DNA from: Bacteroides sp. 224 | GTDB taxonomy: Bacteria > Bacteroidota > Bacteroidia > Bacteroidales > Bacteroidaceae | DNA length: 64,000 nt | Assembly (NCBI RefSeq): GCF_010500995.1 | Contig: NZ_QVMK01000032.1 | Span: forward strand, 1-64,000 | Direction of reading: 5' to 3' | In this document: in pieces, positions 28,138 through 36,575 of the stretch | How positions within the stretch are numbered: the first letter of the stretch is position 1 | How the letters are laid out: each line of letters begins with the position of its first letter | Made by a program: the position numbers and the translations under genes | Notes under the pieces: generated by a model | Told to the model about the DNA's origin: nothing | The model's database searches: none | The model's input: the letters and a program-made list of their open reading frames with translations, nothing else

Positions 28138-28839
28138 TTATTCTATTCCAAGTTTGCGCTTTATCTCATCTAAATGCTGATTTACTGTTCCGGACTGACT
28201 CCCGATGGCTGCATTAATTTCATCATCTAAGTTGCTTTTCTTATTTGCCAAGTCGCCATAGGCTTGTGCCAGTGCTTCTTCCTCTTCTACCTTTTCTTTC
28301 ATGCGTTCCAGCATACTGATTGTGCTGTTGCTGTCTATCTTGGCCATCTGCTTATTCACCTCTTTGGTGGCTTTGCTCACCCGAATACGCGATTTGAGTG
28401 TTTTCAGCTCGTTCTCCCATTTGGTGATGTTAAATTTCAAGACCTCAATATTGCTTTGGATGCTTGCTGCAGCCTTTTCATGCTCTTCTTGTTGTGTTTC
28501 AAGCGTAGCGGCATCTGCCAACAAACGTTCTTTCAGGGTAAGGGCTTCGGTAGCCAAATGCTCGGCTTGTGCCATATCGAGCTCTCCTTTTTGAGCTTTA
28601 GTCAGCAATAAGATTGCTTTGTTTTCATACTCTTTGGCTTCTGCCTGTTTCTTATTCTTATCATTGCCGGTGCGTATAGCCATAGCTTTGATTTGTGCCA
28701 ACGATTCAATGGATTTATCCAAATCATCTCTCATCTCTCTGATTCCCTGTTCCGTCATACGGATGGGGTCTTCCATTTTCTCAATTACAGAGTTTATCTC
28801 TGCTTGTCCGATTCTAAATAGTCTTTTAAAAATATTCAT
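28138..28839 (-). CDS. pspA: PspA/IM30 family membrane-stress protein
   Basis: A 233-residue, almost wholly helical protein of the PspA/IM30/ESCRT-III superfamily: N-terminal amphipathic helix (MNIFKRLFRIGQAEINSVIEKM), the family block MTEQGIREMRDDL, then a long coiled coil. These proteins polymerise on damaged inner membranes and limit proton leakage. Operon partners (YqiJ-like, flotillin, AAA ATPase) match a known PspA neighbourhood. The promoter is probably upstream of the YbjN-like gene or in the 124-bp gap between them. Confidence 0.93.
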   Translation of the reverse strand: MNIFKRLFRIGQAEINSVIEKMEDPIRMTEQGIREMRDDLDKSIESLAQIKAMAIRTGNDKNKKQAEAKEYENKAILLLTKAQKGELDMAQAEHLATEALTLKERLLADAATLETQQEEHEKAAASIQSNIEVLKFNITKWENELKTLKSRIRVSKATKEVNKQMAKIDSNSTISMLERMKEKVEEEEALAQAYGDLANKKSNLDDEINAAIGSQSGTVNQHLDEIKRKLGIE

Positions 28840-28852
28840 GGGGTTTGGGGTT

Positions 28853-28977
28853 TTAAGTTTATAGTTTTGAGTTTGTAGTTTATAGGTTCTTGGGTTTGTG
28901 GGTTCTTGGGGAAGGGTTGAGTTTAAACAACCTAAAAACCCAAAAACTTAAAAACCCAAAAGCCTATAAACCTATCC
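28853..28977. repeat. Low-complexity palindrome of GTTTTTAGG type
   Basis: Degenerate repeats rich in AGTTTATAGGTT on the left and AACCTATAAGC/AAAACCCAAAA on the right form a long imperfect inverted repeat between the YbjN-like and pspA genes. A related pair of arms flanks 29364-29880. Confidence 0.6.
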
Positions 28978-29359
28978 TCGAAAATTCAATAATTTCTTCA
29001 TAATATTCGCCCAGTAATAGGCCTAAAGAGTTTAGTGCACCTGCCAACTCATTCAAATCCAGATTTTCGATCTGCATGGTATAGCGGAAGATCACCTTTT
29101 TTCCTTCTTCATCGAGCACAAAGGCTCCATGAATGATATCTCTGTTCTTTATCAGCAATGATTTTAGTATTTCTTTATCATCGCTCTTAAGGGTAAAGAG
29201 ATATTGCTCAAGTATCAAGATAGGAGGAGCTACACCTATAATCAGGTTCTTAACTCCATCCGATTCACTTTCAATACAAAAGATACCTTCTTTTTCATCC
29301 CGGTATGAGATGGAGTATCCCAACTTAGTTATAAATGTTTCAACCTTTTTAAAGTACAT
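28964..29359 (-). CDS. YbjN-like small protein (type III chaperone-like fold)
   Basis: A 131-residue protein, first gene of the PspA-flotillin-AAA operon. Alternating strands and helices (FITKLGYSISYRDEKEGIFCIES, PPILILEQYLFTL, then an acidic C-terminus) resemble the YbjN / type III secretion chaperone-like fold; such proteins often accompany membrane-stress genes and act as chaperones or adaptors. I assign this by pattern, not by a specific motif. Confidence 0.55.
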   Translation of the reverse strand: MYFKKVETFITKLGYSISYRDEKEGIFCIESESDGVKNLIIGVAPPILILEQYLFTLKSDDKEILKSLLIKNRDIIHGAFVLDEEGKKVIFRYTMQIENLDLNELAGALNSLGLLLGEYYEEIIEFSRIGL

Positions 29360-29479
29360 GTTATTTAAGTTTTGAGTTTTTGAGTTTTTAGTTTTTAGTT
29401 TTTAGGGGGTTAGGTTCTTAAGTTTTTAGGTTTTTAGGGGTTTAGGTTCTTAAGTTTTTAGGGGTTGGGGGAAATAGTA

Positions 29480-29658
29480 CTTAAGTATTCAATATTAAGT
29501 AACTATTCATAATTAGTTGTATGATACCCCCTCCGCCCTTTGGGCACCTCCCCCTTGCAGGGGAGGAGTCGATGCCGCAGGAATTCCTCCCCTGCAAGGG
29601 GGAGGTGCCCAAAGGGCGGAGGGGGCAATGATATAAACTAATTATGAGCATCTAGTTA
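29480..29658. repeat. MITE-like palindrome B2 with GCGGCATCG core
   Basis: Perfect 41-bp arms (29527-29567, 29585-29625), same sequence as B1. The loop carries the core in the opposite orientation (CGATGCCGCAGG, 29570-29581). AT-rich terminal repeats (AAGTAACTATTCATAATTAG and its inverse) flank it. Confidence 0.93.
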
Positions 29659-29670
29659 TTAATTAAACTA

Positions 29671-29785
29671 CAAGCATTTACCCCGATAGGGGTAATATAT
29701 GCATAACCTCGGGTGAGCGAAGCGTAACCCGGGGATGATAGCACTCTCTCTTCTCTGAGCCCCGAAGTGGGTTCAACCCCTTCAA
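29671..29785. repeat. Compound palindrome E2
   Basis: TACCCCGATAGGGGTA, then TGCATAACCTCGGGTGAGCG / AAGCGTAACCCGGGG and CCCCGAAGTGGGTTCAACCCC, homologous to E1 (9755-9957) but lacking its right half. It follows B2 through the linker ATTAAACTACAAGCATTTACC, a linker shared with E4. Confidence 0.8.
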
Positions 29786-29881
29786 TTTCTGAACACTTAA
29801 TAGCATTTTATTTCAAGTTTAATATAACCTACAAACTCACAAACTTAAAAACCTATAAACTTAAGAACTTAAAAACCTAAA

Positions 29882-29913
29882 TTTGTTTTTGAGCAAATAA
29901 AAGCTTAGATTTG
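29882..29913 (+). promoter_or_regulatory. Promoter of the XRE regulator gene
   Basis: TTTG (29882-29885), a 20-bp spacer, and TAGATTTG (29906-29913) match the Bacteroidetes consensus exactly. The -7 element overlaps the first operator-like repeat. Confidence 0.8.
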
Positions 29914-29969
29914 CAAATAGTTTTAGCAAATATACAGAAAGAATTTTAATTTGCAAATAGTTTTAGCAA
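29910..29969. promoter_or_regulatory. Paired operator-like repeats of the XRE regulator
   Basis: The 20-mer TTTGCAAATAGTTTTAGCAA occurs at 29910-29929 and 29950-29969, exactly 40 bp apart. Each is an interrupted palindrome TTGC-N11-GCAA. One copy overlaps the -7 element, the other the ribosome-binding region, 3 bp from the start codon. This is the geometry of an autorepressor with cooperative sites. Confidence 0.75.
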
Positions 29970-29972
29970 TTT

Positions 29973-30647
29973 ATGAATAAAACGGGTAAAAACATAAAGA
30001 AGATAAGGAATGTAAAGGGATTGAGCCAACAAGCCTTTGCAGACCTGTTTCAGCTTTCCAGAGGGAATATTTCCTCGTATGAAGAGTTACGTGCAGAACC
30101 TAAAATAGAAGTCTTATTGAAAATTGCTAATTATTTTGGCATACCGGTTGCCGATCTTATAGAAAAAGATCTTTCGGTGAATGAGCTTCTGCATTACAAT
30201 ACGCAGTTGGTGGTTGAAACCGAAAAGTTAAAGATTACTCAGCAATTGGTGAAGGTTCCTTATATACCGGCTCTTTATATCAACGATTATATTTGCCAAT
30301 ATAAAAATGAGGAGTTCTTCCATAAGCTTCCACATTTAATAGTGCCCAGCAATTCCAAATTCAGATTGATTGCCATTGAAGTTGACAATAGAGAAAACCT
30401 ACCTGCCGAGTTCAACTATCAAAATGGGGATATTCTTATCTACGAGCAGGTTATAAAAGAAAACATTCATCGAATCACCCACAAACTGGGTATTTTGGTA
30501 AATAATGAAGGTATAAAAATGGGAATCTACAAAGAAAAAGAGAACCATATAACACTGGCACTAAATAACTGGATTGAATATCCTTTTGAAATAGAATCGC
30601 AAGAGAATCAGTATTGGGTACTGAAAGCTTGTTATAGTCAATCGTAG
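29973..30647 (+). CDS. XRE-family regulator with C-terminal S24-like domain
   Basis: A 224-residue protein: N-terminal helix-turn-helix of XRE/Cro type (about 6-62, GLSQQAFADLFQLSRGNISSYE) and a C-terminal LexA/CI-like fold (about 95-220, FRLIAIEVDNRENLPAEFNYQNGDILI). The serine-lysine dyad needed for self-cleavage is not evident, so it may be a non-cleaving, dimerising repressor. It faces away from the PspA operon, with twin operators at its own promoter; regulation of itself is likely, of the neighbouring operon possible. Confidence 0.85.
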   Translation: MNKTGKNIKKIRNVKGLSQQAFADLFQLSRGNISSYEELRAEPKIEVLLKIANYFGIPVADLIEKDLSVNELLHYNTQLVVETEKLKITQQLVKVPYIPALYINDYICQYKNEEFFHKLPHLIVPSNSKFRLIAIEVDNRENLPAEFNYQNGDILIYEQVIKENIHRITHKLGILVNNEGIKMGIYKEKENHITLALNNWIEYPFEIESQENQYWVLKACYSQS

Positions 30648-30656
30648 ATTCGATAA

Positions 30657-30743
30657 AATGCTACCGGCAATTGAACGAAATGCTACCGGCAATTAAAGCA
30701 AATGCCGATAGCATTTATAATAAATCTCACGAGCAATGCCGAT
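30657..30743. repeat. Tandem 22-bp palindrome array F4
   Basis: Units AATGCTACCGGCAATT start at 30657 and 30679; a third, in inverted orientation (AATGCCGATAGCATTT), starts at 30701. All are 22 bp apart. A partial fourth (AATGCCGAT) is at 30735. The array starts 10 bp after the XRE stop codon and runs to within 10 bp of the convergent DUF3256 stop. Confidence 0.88.
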
Positions 30744-30749
30744 AAAAGA

Positions 30750-31391
30750 TTAATGCATTTTTTGAAACTTTCCCTGATTCCAAGTATACATTAAAGGCTC
30801 GCGAAGATATTCGGATAGTTTTTCGGCATCTTCTTTCACCATATACTCGGGGGTGGTGTAGCTGAAAGTCAATACCTTACTTTCTTTCGAGAGAGATGCT
30901 TTTACTAAGAATAAATCTGCTTTCTTATATAAAATCCGGAAGTCTTCTGTTGAAGTATCATCCGGTTGTGCCAGAAAGAAGTCTTCTTTTTTAGGGAGGG
31001 TTATATACAAATTGTAATTAAGAGGTTTCCAGTCGGCAGTATAAAGCTGTATCCGGCTATCGCATATAGGCGCACAAGCGGTGGAGATAATGCAAATAAT
31101 GCTTTGTGCATCATCTACCGGAAGCACTTTCATCTCCCAAGTACTTTGGGGAGTCATTTGAATGCGTATATAATCGGCTGTTAAATCCGTCATTTCAGAT
31201 TCGGATTCAAATCGGTTTTTGACTTTGGCTTTCATATTGCTTTCCAAAAAGTCGATAAAATCGGCACGATTTACTTCTGTAAGTAAGGGGGTTACAGATT
31301 CAGGACTTTTCAGGAATAAGGTTTTGGCCTCCTGAGCATAAGCGCTCGTAAAAAGGGTAAACGCAAAAAGAAACAACAATATTTTTTTCAT
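30750..31391 (-). CDS. DUF3256 family secreted protein
   Basis: A 213-residue protein with signal peptide (about 1-19, ending AYAQ) that matches DUF3256, a family seen almost only in Bacteroidales. Conserved pieces include LFLKSPESVTPLLT, NRADFIDFLES and MTDLTADYIRIQMT. No catalytic motif is visible; the predicted location is the periplasm. Function unknown. It is a single gene, convergent to the XRE regulator. Confidence 0.8.
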   Translation of the reverse strand: MKKILLFLFAFTLFTSAYAQEAKTLFLKSPESVTPLLTEVNRADFIDFLESNMKAKVKNRFESESEMTDLTADYIRIQMTPQSTWEMKVLPVDDAQSIICIISTACAPICDSRIQLYTADWKPLNYNLYITLPKKEDFFLAQPDDTSTEDFRILYKKADLFLVKASLSKESKVLTFSYTTPEYMVKEDAEKLSEYLREPLMYTWNQGKFQKMH

Positions 31392-31537
31392 TCCAATAGC
31401 TATTTGCCTTCAAAAATAAAGAAAAAGAAGAGAGTGAAGAGAGAGAAAATAGGTTTTAACATAAAGAAACCGTTTTTCTGCTGCAGATTAAGGAGAATTA
31501 GATAAAAATGAGTTAAATCAAAGTAAATGAGGATAGA
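31392..31537. other. Gap upstream of DUF3256 and palindrome D
   Basis: AT-rich sequence without a coding frame; it should hold the DUF3256 promoter on the minus strand, but no consensus pair is clear. Confidence 0.4.
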
Positions 31538-31649
31538 TACGCGGAAAAAACGGAATGAGCGGATGAACGCTGAAAATATATTTTCGTCCTCATACCGTAG
31601 GGTAAAAAAGAATTCCGCGTTCATCCGCTCATTCCGTTTTTTCCGCGTA
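31538..31649. repeat. Long palindrome D with degenerate core
   Basis: Perfect 33-bp arms (31538-31570, 31617-31649; GCGGAAAAAACGGAATGAGC type) enclose a 46-nt loop. The loop reads CATACCGTAGGG near 31591, which aligns with the CGATGCCGCAGG core of the A and B palindromes at 8 of 12 positions, followed by the same A-rich stretch. Confidence 0.9.
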
Positions 31650-31759
31650 CCCATCACCACTTAACTCTAACCTATATAGAAAGGGGCACAATTTCAAAGT
31701 TAATCAAAATAGATATACAGAAAGCCCTGATGAGTTCAATAAAAGTCCTTTGCTTTTTG

Positions 31760-31767
31760 TAGATTTG
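31760..31767 (+). promoter_or_regulatory. -7 promoter element of ravA
   Basis: TAGATTTG matches the -7 consensus 28 bp before the ravA start codon. A -33 TTTG at the expected spacing is not seen. Confidence 0.5.
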
Positions 31768-31795
31768 CATCGAAAATCATTTATATGCTAAGGAT

Positions 31796-33373
31796 ATGCC
31801 AACAATAAAAAAGCACCTCATATCTCTCCTTACTATTCTCAATGAAGAAGTTTACGAAAAAGAGCACGTCATTGCTTTGTCGCTTTTGTCGAGTCTTGCC
31901 GGTGAAAGTATTTTCTTGTTAGGGCCTCCGGGAGTTGCCAAGAGTTTAGTTGCTCGTAGACTAAAACTGGCATTTAAAGATGCCAATGCTTTTGAATATT
32001 TGATGTCCAGATTCAGTACGCCCGATGAGATATTCGGTCCGGTATCTATATCAAAACTTAAAGATGAGGATAAATATGAGCGTATTGTTCATGGTTATCT
32101 ACCTTCTGCCACAGTTGTTTTCCTGGATGAGATATGGAAAGCAGGACCGGCTATACAAAATTCACTACTTACGGTTCTGAACGAAAAGGTGTACCGTAAC
32201 GGACAATTTACCATTCGGGTGCCGCTGAAAGCCTTGATTGCCGCTTCTAATGAGCTACCTGCCAAAGGTGAAGGGTTGGAAGCCTTATACGACCGTTTCC
32301 TTATCCGCTTGTTTGTAGGATGCATTGAACAGGAATTTGCTTTCGACAGAATGATAGCATCGACAGGAGATGTTGAGCCGACTATCCCCGAAAAGCTGCT
32401 TATCAGCAATGAACTATATACCCAAATCCGTAAAGAAGCAAATAAAGTAGAACTGCATTATACTTTCTTCGAGCTCGTTCACAGCATTAAACGGGAAATA
32501 GAACAGTATAATAAACAGCGCGCAGAAGATACTCCACCCATTTATATATCCGACCGTCGTTGGAAAAAGATTGTATCACTGCTTCGCACATCGGCTTATC
32601 TGAATGAATCGGGTTCCGTAAACTTCTCCGATTGTTTATTGATGTATTATTGCTTGTGGGACGAAGTTAGTCAGACACCTATTATTGAGGAGATTGTGCG
32701 TCAGGCCATTTCAATATGTATTAAGTCTTATTTATTGGGAGAGAAACAGTTGGAAGAAAAGCTGGATGCACTGAAAGAAGATATGAAAGCCGAATTCAGC
32801 TTGCGCGAATCGGGCGACCCGACTATTCAGGTGGTAGATACATTTTATCATCGCATTGAAAATTATCCCATTGCAGGGAATCTGTTGATATTCGCTTCGG
32901 ACTATCAGGATTTGAAAAAGGACAGTAACCGGATGTTTTATCTGCAACAAGACAAATTTCGTCCTGTCAACAAAATACTGAAGGTTTATGATTTCGCCAG
33001 GAATCGTAATATTCCGCAGAAAAATGTATTTTCGCTCAAGAAAGGGAATCGCTCTGTGTATGTTAACAATCAGGAATATCCATTGCTTTGTTATGACAAC
33101 AGTGCGCCATTGACTCAGCAAGATACCGGCACCCCATTCGAGTTCAGGCTACAAGAGGTTATCGACATTATTGGCTATATGGAACATACGTTCAACAAAT
33201 TGAAGGAACGCGAAACCAACTACATGAAAGAACATATCTTCCTGGATTCAAAACACAAAAATGATATGAAAAGGATTCTTACCGGCGCCGGTCATATCAT
33301 CGAAAGCTACCAAAATGAATTGCGGATTATTGCCCACGCTCATGAACAGGAAAACAGAGAATATAAGGCTTAA
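31796..33373 (+). CDS. ravA: RavA-like MoxR-family AAA+ ATPase
   Basis: A 525-residue AAA+ protein of the MoxR/RavA branch. Walker A GPPGVAKS (43-50), Walker B VVFLDEIWKAGPAIQNSLL, sensor-1 region LIAASNELP, then the helical lid. A RavA-type C-terminal region (about 330-525) with an LARA-like segment follows. RavA with ViaA acts as a chaperone for respiratory complexes and membrane proteins in enterobacteria. The viaA gene overlaps its 3' end, so the two are translationally coupled. Confidence 0.9.
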   Translation: MPTIKKHLISLLTILNEEVYEKEHVIALSLLSSLAGESIFLLGPPGVAKSLVARRLKLAFKDANAFEYLMSRFSTPDEIFGPVSISKLKDEDKYERIVHGYLPSATVVFLDEIWKAGPAIQNSLLTVLNEKVYRNGQFTIRVPLKALIAASNELPAKGEGLEALYDRFLIRLFVGCIEQEFAFDRMIASTGDVEPTIPEKLLISNELYTQIRKEANKVELHYTFFELVHSIKREIEQYNKQRAEDTPPIYISDRRWKKIVSLLRTSAYLNESGSVNFSDCLLMYYCLWDEVSQTPIIEEIVRQAISICIKSYLLGEKQLEEKLDALKEDMKAEFSLRESGDPTIQVVDTFYHRIENYPIAGNLLIFASDYQDLKKDSNRMFYLQQDKFRPVNKILKVYDFARNRNIPQKNVFSLKKGNRSVYVNNQEYPLLCYDNSAPLTQQDTGTPFEFRLQEVIDIIGYMEHTFNKLKERETNYMKEHIFLDSKHKNDMKRILTGAGHIIESYQNELRIIAHAHEQENREYKA

Positions 33374-34715
33374 AGAACTGCATCGTATTTACTACGATAA
33401 ATTGCAGAAAACGGGATATGGTATCTACAACGAGCAATTGCACAACCAGATTGTAAAGCCCGAAGAACTGGATACGGATATTCTTTTGTATTTTCGAAAA
33501 ACACTTCCTTCGCTACAGGAATTCTACTCGAAGTATGCCAGCCAGTGGGAATACTATCACGAAATACAGGAAGCTACAGATAAAGCTTTCTACCATTTCC
33601 TGAAAAACAGCGCTTATCCACTTGCTATGCGCTACAACCTGGTAGATCTGAATGTGAAATATTATATAGACAGATTCGAAACCCTCAAACCACGCTCGCA
33701 CGAGTGGAAAAGGTTGAGGGATTTATTTATGGATAAATGGTTCAACCTTCTGTCTAACAATGAGGTTCATTATCAGATTGAACATATTGACAGTCTATGT
33801 GCCGACTTTTACAAAATACATATAGCATTGTGCAACAATCTTCCGGTTAGAGGAGGTTCCCGACTTATCTGGTTGCTGAGAAACCATAAACACTTGGCCG
33901 AACAAATATTAGAATATGATGAGTTAATTAGAAAGAGCCCTGCCATACGTGAGTTGATTGAGGTACTGGGTAAAAAACACGATGGAAAACAAAAGAAATT
34001 CCGAATGACTGCCGGTATACGACGCGAGAAAATAATTACACACGGCAGCAAAAGCGACATCAGTGGGATTACTGTAGGAAATGACCTCAACAGCCTGCTG
34101 CCTATTGAGTATTGCTATCTTTCGGATAAGAGTCTACAGCCCTTGTTCTTCGAACGATTTATTGAGCGAAAACTACAACTGATAGATTATAAATCGCAGG
34201 AATACCGAAGGCTGGATGAGAAGAAAGTACCCGGATTTGATATTTCGGAAGAAACAGAAGGTCCGTTTATTGTTTGTATAGACACCTCGGGGTCAATGGC
34301 AGGAAGACGGGAGCAAATTGCCAAATCAGCCTTGCTTGCCATCGCACAGCTTACAGAGCAACAACACCGGAAATGTTTCATTATCATTTTTTCAGATGAT
34401 ATAGAATGTATTGAGATTGCAGATTTTGGAACTAATTTCGATCGCTTGGTCGATTTTCTGTGTCAGTCTTTTCATGGAGGAACAGACCTTTCTCCTGCCA
34501 TAAATTACACCATCGACTTAATACTTAAAGAAGAGTATCAGGAAGCTGATGTAGTGATTGTGTCGGACTTTGAATTTCCTCCAATGAATAAAGAGCTACA
34601 GAAAGGAATCCATTTAATCAAAGAAAACGAAACACGTATTTACGGACTTTCTATGGGAGATGATCCGGAACAAAGCTTTATTGAAATCTGTGACAGGTGT
34701 TGGAAAGTGAAATAG
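33342..34715 (+). CDS. viaA: ViaA-like VWA-domain protein
   Basis: Partner of RavA. The N-terminal ~270 residues are helical; the C-terminal von Willebrand A domain has an intact metal-binding site: DTSGSMAG, the threonine in FHGGTDLSP, and the aspartate in VIVSDFEFPP. I start at the ATG reading MNRKTENIRL, which overlaps ravA by 32 bp; an ATG nine codons upstream (33315) is also open. Length (457 residues from this start) is normal for ViaA. Confidence 0.9.
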   Translation: MNRKTENIRLKELHRIYYDKLQKTGYGIYNEQLHNQIVKPEELDTDILLYFRKTLPSLQEFYSKYASQWEYYHEIQEATDKAFYHFLKNSAYPLAMRYNLVDLNVKYYIDRFETLKPRSHEWKRLRDLFMDKWFNLLSNNEVHYQIEHIDSLCADFYKIHIALCNNLPVRGGSRLIWLLRNHKHLAEQILEYDELIRKSPAIRELIEVLGKKHDGKQKKFRMTAGIRREKIITHGSKSDISGITVGNDLNSLLPIEYCYLSDKSLQPLFFERFIERKLQLIDYKSQEYRRLDEKKVPGFDISEETEGPFIVCIDTSGSMAGRREQIAKSALLAIAQLTEQQHRKCFIIIFSDDIECIEIADFGTNFDRLVDFLCQSFHGGTDLSPAINYTIDLILKEEYQEADVVIVSDFEFPPMNKELQKGIHLIKENETRIYGLSMGDDPEQSFIEICDRCWKVK

Positions 34716-34720
34716 CAGGT

Positions 34721-35620
34721 TCACCTCGTTCCAATATACAAAAACACCATCCCAATTAACACCAGCACCAAATCGACAGCCTTGCTTTTCAAATTCTTTT
34801 CACGGAAGAAGATAGCTCCACAGATAAATGAAACAATTACGCTGCTTCGCCTTACCATCGAAACAATAGAGATCATAGAGTCTTCGTAGCTTAGGGCATA
34901 GAAATAAGCAAAATCGGCTGCGGAAAGAAATATGGAGATTAAGATAATCGTCCAATCCCACCGGAAAGGAGTAGTGGTTTTTCTCTTGGGCCACCACAAT
35001 AATAGGATAATCGGACACATAATAAATACCTGATACACATTATACCAAGATTGCACCAGCATCGGATTTAGCTCTTTCATCAGGTACTTATCATACAAAC
35101 CGCTAATGGCTCCGGTAATGGCAGCCAGAATTATAAAAACAATCCATTTATTGTGGGCAAAGTCAATGCCTTCTTTCTTTCCCGAACGGCTCAACATAAA
35201 GAAAGATATGATAGCCAACATGACTCCAATCCATTGATACAGGTTTAAACGCTCTCCGAAAATTAACATCGCTCCAACTAATACCATAACAGGACGTGTA
35301 GCATTAATAGGACCTACAATTGTTAATGGCAAATGTTTCATCCCAAAATAGCCGAATATCCAAGAGGAAAGCACAATAAATGATTTGACCAGAATAAACT
35401 TATGAACCTCCCACCCTACTACAGGCATATCGAAAATGGTATTTCCCAGTACCTTCGGCGCAAAGGAGGCAAGGAAGATAAAAGGAAGAAAGATGATGCT
35501 TGAGAAAATAGTATTCAGAAACAATACCGGAAGAACGGCATTGTCTTTTAATGATCGTTTTTTACATACATCGTAAAATCCGAGTAAGGCGGCGGAGAGG
35601 AAGGCAAGGAGTAGCCACAT
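34721..35620 (-). CDS. EamA/DMT-superfamily transporter
   Basis: A 299-residue inner-membrane protein with about ten hydrophobic segments in two EamA repeats (first about 1-140, second about 155-299), the layout of drug/metabolite transporters. GPINATRPVMVLVGA and the second-repeat SMVRRSSVIVSFICG are typical. Substrate unknown. It is convergent to viaA with only 5 bp between stops. Confidence 0.85.
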   Translation of the reverse strand: MWLLLAFLSAALLGFYDVCKKRSLKDNAVLPVLFLNTIFSSIIFLPFIFLASFAPKVLGNTIFDMPVVGWEVHKFILVKSFIVLSSWIFGYFGMKHLPLTIVGPINATRPVMVLVGAMLIFGERLNLYQWIGVMLAIISFFMLSRSGKKEGIDFAHNKWIVFIILAAITGAISGLYDKYLMKELNPMLVQSWYNVYQVFIMCPIILLLWWPKRKTTTPFRWDWTIILISIFLSAADFAYFYALSYEDSMISIVSMVRRSSVIVSFICGAIFFREKNLKSKAVDLVLVLIGMVFLYIGTR

Positions 35621-35661
35621 ATTTATTTTAAGTTTTATATATTGAGTATTTTAATTGAATA

Positions 35662-35820
35662 TAAATAGATACTCATAATTAGTATGATACCCCCTCCGCC
35701 CTTTGGGCACCTCCCCCTTGCAGGGGAGGAATTCCTGCGGCATCGACTCCTCCCCTGCAAGGGGGAGGTGCCCAAAGGGCGGAGGGGGTGTTTTATAAAC
35801 TAATTATGAATACTTACTTA
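35662..35820. repeat. MITE-like palindrome B3 with GCGGCATCG core
   Basis: Perfect 41-bp arms (35690-35730, 35748-35788) as in B1; core CCTGCGGCATCG at 35734-35745; AT-rich terminal repeats AAATAGATACTCATAATTAG and inverse. The right end is 3 bp from the DUF2461 stop codon. Confidence 0.95.
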
Positions 35821-35823
35821 TCA

Positions 35824-36510
35824 TTATAAGTCAGTAGCCTCTTTCATGAAATTATACAGCCATTCCAAAGCCGTGAAGTCTTCGATGATTGAATCGGCAA
35901 AATTCGCCGAGTACAGTTCCTCGCTTATGGGGCCTGTTTTTTCCACCCATATACCTTTTCGTTGTATCCAAGGCTGGAAGTATTCCGGCAGGTCATTTGC
36001 TATCGGACGCTTGTAGAGATCTCCATTCACGGTATACCCTCTATCTAAAACGGTTTTCTGAGTTACTTCCTGAAATTCGCCGGCTTCATAAATAATTGCA
36101 TCACGCAAATTATCCATCACTTTTTTCTTGGGTTGAAAGAGTCCCAAACCAAGCGTATAACTTTTTTCTCTCAGATCGAGAAAGAAGCCCGGATAGTCTT
36201 TCCACTCCTCGCGACTAACAGGACGCTGAAAAGACATCCACATAAATGTTTTATACGGACTCTTGTCTTTCGAGAAACGAACATCTCTGTATATACGCGA
36301 TATGGCACGGTGAGGGCGCATCTCAAATTGCGGATCAATGGCATACATCACCGGAGTTAATGCTCCGAAAAGAGCTTTCAACGGATTCAACAGTTCCGAT
36401 TCGTATATATGCTTATTGGCATCAAACCATTCTTTATTGTTGTTTTCTTCCAGATCTCTAAGAAACTGAAACGTTTGCGGTGTGAAACCTCTAAATATTT
36501 GTTTTTCCAT
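35824..36510 (-). CDS. DUF2461 family protein
   Basis: A 228-residue cytoplasmic protein of DUF2461 (TIGR02453). Family landmarks: FLRDLEENNNKEWFDANK at the N-terminus, PHRAISRIYRDVRFSKDKSPY, and FFLDLREKSYTLGLGLFQP. Function unknown in the family. It is downstream of truA on the same strand, 65 bp apart, and may share its transcript. Confidence 0.9.
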   Translation of the reverse strand: MEKQIFRGFTPQTFQFLRDLEENNNKEWFDANKHIYESELLNPLKALFGALTPVMYAIDPQFEMRPHRAISRIYRDVRFSKDKSPYKTFMWMSFQRPVSREEWKDYPGFFLDLREKSYTLGLGLFQPKKKVMDNLRDAIIYEAGEFQEVTQKTVLDRGYTVNGDLYKRPIANDLPEYFQPWIQRKGIWVEKTGPISEELYSANFADSIIEDFTALEWLYNFMKEATDL

Positions 36511-36575
36511 TTACAGTTAGCAGTTTATAGTCAGCGATTAAGTAGCATCAATTTTCAATTCTCACCTTTCAATTC

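Larger units (their letters stand above)
29364..29880. repeat. Low-complexity palindrome arms enclosing B2 and E2
   Basis: Left arm repeats (GTTCTTAAGTTTTTAGG, within 29364-29475) match the reverse complement of the right arm (GTTCTTAAGTTTATAGG, within 29818-29880) at 16 of 17 bases. Elements B2 and E2 sit between the arms, as if they had inserted into an older palindrome. This accounts for most of the 610-bp gap. Confidence 0.6.
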
